Source: Thermodesulfatator sp. (GTDB lineage Bacteria > Desulfobacterota > Thermodesulfobacteria > Thermodesulfobacteriales > Thermodesulfobacteriaceae). From it: DNA of 7,683 bases. Every line of letters begins with the position of its first letter. The first letter of the stretch is position 1. Shown in pieces: positions 5,516 to 7,683 of this stretch. Where the stretch lies: positions 1-7,683 of the forward strand of contig JALWWR010000036.1 in the NCBI GenBank assembly GCA_026993045.1, written 5' to 3'. The notes beneath the pieces were generated by a model that saw only the letters and a program-made list of their open reading frames with translations, was not told the origin of the DNA and searched no databases. Position numbers and translations under genes: made by a program.

Positions 5516-6594
5516 TCTGAAAGCTCCTTTATTACCTGAAGGAGTTTCCGTTCCGGAGGATTTTCGTAAAAGACGAACTCCCCCACACGTTTTAAAAGCA
5601 CCATGGTAAGACGCCCTTGCCAGACCTTTTTATCACTCCAGACAAAGGAGAGGATTTCTTCAGGGGGAAACCCTTCTGGGAAACGAACTGGAAGCCCCAG
5701 CTCCCTTAAAAGGCTCTCCAGGCGCGGGCTTACCGGCTCTTCCGCTACTCCCAAAAGCTCCGAAAGGCGGGCCGCGGCCACCATGCCCACCGCCACCGCT
5801 TCTCCATGCAGGATCTCGTATTGCAAGGCCGCCTCCAAGGCGTGTCCCAGGGTGTGACCGAAATTGAGCACCCGCCGCAGCCCCCCCTCCCGTTCGTCTT
5901 GAGAAACGATCTCGGCCTTGATACGGCAACTGTGATAGATAATATGCTCCAGGGCTTCGGGATCGTAAGAAAGAAGAGAAAGAGCTCGGCTTTCCAGGAA
6001 CTCAAAGAGTTCCCGGCTCGCAATACAGCCGTATTTCACCACTTCCGCCAAACCGTTTCGCAGATGGGCTAAAGGCAAGGAGGAGAGCACGCCGTAATCG
6101 ATATAGACCCGCCGAGGCTGATAAAAGGTGCCCAAGAGGTTTTTGCCTTCTGGAAGATCTACCCCGGTCTTTCCACCCACGGAGCTATCTACCTGGGCCA
6201 AGAGGGTGGTGGGGATCTGGATATAAGGGATACCTCGAAGATAGATAGAGGCCAGAAACCCTCCTAGATCCCCGGTGACCCCTCCTCCTACCGCCAGCAG
6301 AGCGCTCTTGCGATCGAGACCGGCCCTTACCATGGCCCGGGCCAATTCCACCACGGTTTCCATACGTTTGGAGGCCTCTCCTGGAGGAAAAGAAAAGATC
6401 TCGGCCCTGAAACCCGCCTCTTTTAAGAGGCGGGCCAGGTCTTCGGTGACCAACTCCCGCACCGTTTCATCCGAGATGAGGGCCAGGGTGCGGGTAGAAA
6501 TCAGATTGGGGAGGTCTTGGGGGACCTCGGTAAGAAGGCCCCCTCCGATCCAGATCTCATAAGGTTGAGCGGTGGCAACCTTTAAGACCTTCAT
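5512..6594 (-). CDS. aroB: 3-dehydroquinate synthase
   Basis: 360 residues, typical of AroB. It converts DAHP to 3-dehydroquinate, the second shikimate-pathway step, using NAD+ and a divalent metal in the cytoplasm. Seen in order: an N-terminal Rossmann-like part ending in AVGGGVTGDLGGF (101-113), then PTTLLAQVDSSVGGKTGVD (128-146), KNLLGTFYQP (151-160) and NGLAEVVKYG (180-189). The metal ligands Glu184, His247 (NFGHTLGH, 244-251) and His263 (LHGEAVAVG, 262-270) and the late DKK motif (331-333) are all intact. The start is an ATG in an ATGA overlap with the trpA stop. The bases upstream contain no convincing Shine-Dalgarno, so initiation probably depends on ribosomes finishing trpA. Co-transcription with trp genes links precursor supply to tryptophan synthesis. 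Confidence 0.98.
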   Translation of the reverse strand: MKVLKVATAQPYEIWIGGGLLTEVPQDLPNLISTRTLALISDETVRELVTEDLARLLKEAGFRAEIFSFPPGEASKRMETVVELARAMVRAGLDRKSALLAVGGGVTGDLGGFLASIYLRGIPYIQIPTTLLAQVDSSVGGKTGVDLPEGKNLLGTFYQPRRVYIDYGVLSSLPLAHLRNGLAEVVKYGCIASRELFEFLESRALSLLSYDPEALEHIIYHSCRIKAEIVSQDEREGGLRRVLNFGHTLGHALEAALQYEILHGEAVAVGMVAAARLSELLGVAEEPVSPRLESLLRELGLPVRFPEGFPPEEILSFVWSDKKVWQGRLTMVLLKRVGEFVFYENPPERKLLQVIKELSE

Positions 6595-7394
6595 CGACGG
6601 GCTGCCGCCACCAGTTCTTGCACCAGTTTTTTGACCTGGGCCGGGGCCCTTTTTCCTTTCTCTTCCACGATCTTTACCAAGGCGCTGCCCACCACCAGGG
6701 CCTCGGCGTGCGGGGCTAAAAGACGCACCTGTTCCGGGCGCGAAATACCGAACCCCACCGCTACCGGGACCGGAGAGACCTCGCGGCAGAGATCAAGCCT
6801 TAGGGCCAGATCCTTGGGAAGCTCTTTGCGGGCCCCGGTGATACCGGTCACCGAGACGTAGTAGAGAAACCCTGAGGAGACCTGGGCGATCTTGGCCAAG
6901 CGGGAAGGGGGCGTGGTGGGAGCTGCAAGCATGATATGGGCCAGGCCTCGCCGGCGGGCCTCCTTTCGCCAAGGCCCTACTTCTTCTAAAGGCAGATCTG
7001 GGATAATGGCCCCACAAAGCCCCGCGGACCAGGCCTCTTTGGCAAAACGCGCCAAGCCAAACCGAAAGAAGGGATTGTAATAACCCATAACCACGATAGG
7101 GAGAGGGTATCCCTCTTGATTGAGGCGGGCTATAAATTCCAGATAGGCCTCTAGGGTAGGCTTGTGACGCAAGGCCCGTTGGGTGGCGGCTTGAATAGTA
7201 GGGCCGTCGGCCAGGGGATCGGAAAAGGGGAACCCTAGCTCTACTACCTGGGCTCCGGCTTCGGCCAGGGCCCAAAGAAGGGCCTTGGTGGTCTCAAGAT
7301 CTGGGTCCCAGGCGCAAATGTAGGGGATGAGGGCGGCGCGCCCTTCCTTTTGAGCCTTTTGGATTGCTTTCTGGACCCGTTCCGCGCCCGTCAT
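6591..7394 (-). CDS. trpA: Tryptophan synthase alpha chain
   Basis: 267 residues, the usual TrpA size. It cleaves indole-3-glycerol phosphate to indole and glyceraldehyde-3-phosphate; indole is channelled to TrpB within the alpha2beta2 complex. The TIM-barrel active site is present: Glu52 in VELGFPFSDP (51-60) and Asp63 in LADGPTIQ (61-68), the two acid/base residues. The phosphate-binding and loop motifs GYYNP (104-108), GITGAR (174-179), GFGIS (214-218) and GSALV (236-240) are also present. One departure: the early motif usually read as P-Y/F-x-T-x-G-D/Y-P is PYICAWDP here, with Trp29 where Gly is normal. The ATG follows the trpB stop after 1 nt, with GAGG 6 nt upstream, so the alpha and beta subunits are translated in tandem. 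It overlaps aroB by 4 nt. Confidence 0.98.
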   Translation of the reverse strand: MTGAERVQKAIQKAQKEGRAALIPYICAWDPDLETTKALLWALAEAGAQVVELGFPFSDPLADGPTIQAATQRALRHKPTLEAYLEFIARLNQEGYPLPIVVMGYYNPFFRFGLARFAKEAWSAGLCGAIIPDLPLEEVGPWRKEARRRGLAHIMLAAPTTPPSRLAKIAQVSSGFLYYVSVTGITGARKELPKDLALRLDLCREVSPVPVAVGFGISRPEQVRLLAPHAEALVVGSALVKIVEEKGKRAPAQVKKLVQELVAAARR

Positions 7395-7395
7395 C

Positions 7396-7683
7396 TCAAG
7401 CCTCAGCGCTCTGTTTCTCCAAGTACTCTTTTACCGCGGCCACATCCTTGTCTCCCCGACCCGAAAGATTGACCACCACCAGGCTTCCTTCCGGGAGTTT
7501 GCGAGCGATTCGAGCCAGATAAGCCACAGCGTGAGCGCTCTCTAGAGCCGGTATGATCCCTTCAGTCTCGGAAAGGAGCCGGAAGGCTGAAAGGGCCTCC
7601 GCGTCGTCCACTGCTACGTATTCCGCCCGACCGCATTCCTTGAGAAAGGCGTGTTCCGGCCCCACTCCAGGATAATCTAGGCC
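7396..7683 (-). CDS. trpB: Tryptophan synthase beta chain, C-terminal 95 residues (5' part outside window)
   Basis: The frame is open from the right edge to a TGA at 7396-7398. The visible end begins [15 protein letters not shown] and continues with [27 protein letters not shown] and [11 protein letters not shown]. These are hallmark C-terminal blocks of PLP-dependent TrpB, which joins indole and serine to make tryptophan; the serine in the SGRGDKD region lies near the PLP ring nitrogen. The catalytic PLP lysine and glycine loop lie upstream, outside the window. An in-frame GTG at 7663-7665 is an internal valine, not a start. The conserved VGPEH context matches the ordinary TrpB1 type. TrpA begins 1 nt after the stop. 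Confidence 0.97.
   Translation of the reverse strand, partial: GLDYPGVGPEHAFLKECGRAEYVAVDDAEALSAFRLLSETEGIIPALESAHAVAYLARIARKLPEGSLVVVNLSGRGDKDVAAVKEYLEKQSAEA

Larger units (their letters stand above)
1..7683 (-). other. Probable single operon: trpBA-aroB-dapF-dapA-(small protein)-dapB-mrp-DUF364-rsmE
   Basis: All ten genes share one strand. Junctions are: trpB/trpA 1 nt; trpA/aroB 4-nt overlap; aroB/dapF 4-nt overlap; dapF/dapA 74 nt; dapA/small protein 11 nt; small protein/dapB 32 nt; dapB/mrp 1 nt; mrp/DUF364 overlap of 26-32 nt; DUF364/rsmE 4-nt overlap. Only the 74-nt spacer could plausibly house a separate promoter. Both ends of the unit lie outside the window. Confidence 0.7.

Noticed and set aside
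6793..7275. Minus-strand 160-codon frame inside trpA
   Set aside because: It is out of frame with an intact, fully conserved trpA, and its Arg/Gly/Ser-rich product is a frame shadow.
7663..7665. GTG as the start of a short separate gene at the right edge
   Set aside because: The frame is open past this codon to the window edge, and the upstream residues GLDYPG continue the TrpB motif, so it is an internal valine.

Overview
Every gene in this window reads leftward on the minus strand. They are packed so tightly that they look like one polycistronic unit. In transcription order, from high to low coordinates, they are: the 3' end of trpB, trpA, aroB, dapF, dapA, a small exported protein of unknown function, dapB, an Mrp/ApbC-type P-loop ATPase, a DUF364-family protein, and rsmE, which runs off the left edge. 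No RNA gene, mobile element, CRISPR array, long repeat or believable plus-strand gene was found. The long plus-strand reading frames are antisense shadows.

The organism is a bacterium with the meso-diaminopimelate (DAP) branch of lysine and peptidoglycan synthesis and with tryptophan and shikimate synthesis. Very short spacers, strong AGGAGG-type ribosome sites, proteins rich in Glu, Lys, Arg and Leu, an Mrp with an N-terminal DUF59 domain, and a DUF364 gene fit an anaerobic thermophile. A member of the Thermodesulfobacteria (Thermosulfurimonas/Thermodesulfatator-like) is my best guess. This is inference from sequence character, not an identification.

Region by region: 7683-5512 is an aromatic block (trpB end, trpA, aroB), with junctions of 1 nt or ATGA overlaps. 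5515-2504 is a DAP block (dapF, dapA, small protein, dapB). DapA condenses pyruvate with aspartate semialdehyde, DapB reduces the product, and DapF epimerises LL-DAP to meso-DAP. The intervening aminotransferase step is not encoded here. The only real spacer is the 74 nt between dapF and dapA. It carries a weak hairpin plus T-run and an AT-rich imperfect palindrome, so it is the likeliest internal control point. 2502-1 is an accessory block (Mrp ATPase, DUF364 protein, RsmE 16S rRNA methyltransferase), joined by a 1-nt gap and two overlaps.

This is mostly core metabolism, and I do not see a new defence, mobile or regulatory system. The points worth a second look are a DapA lacking the usual lysine-feedback residues, an Mrp lacking the CxxC cluster motif, a DUF364 protein translationally coupled to that Mrp, an unknown small exported protein inside the dap cluster, and the dapF-dapA spacer.
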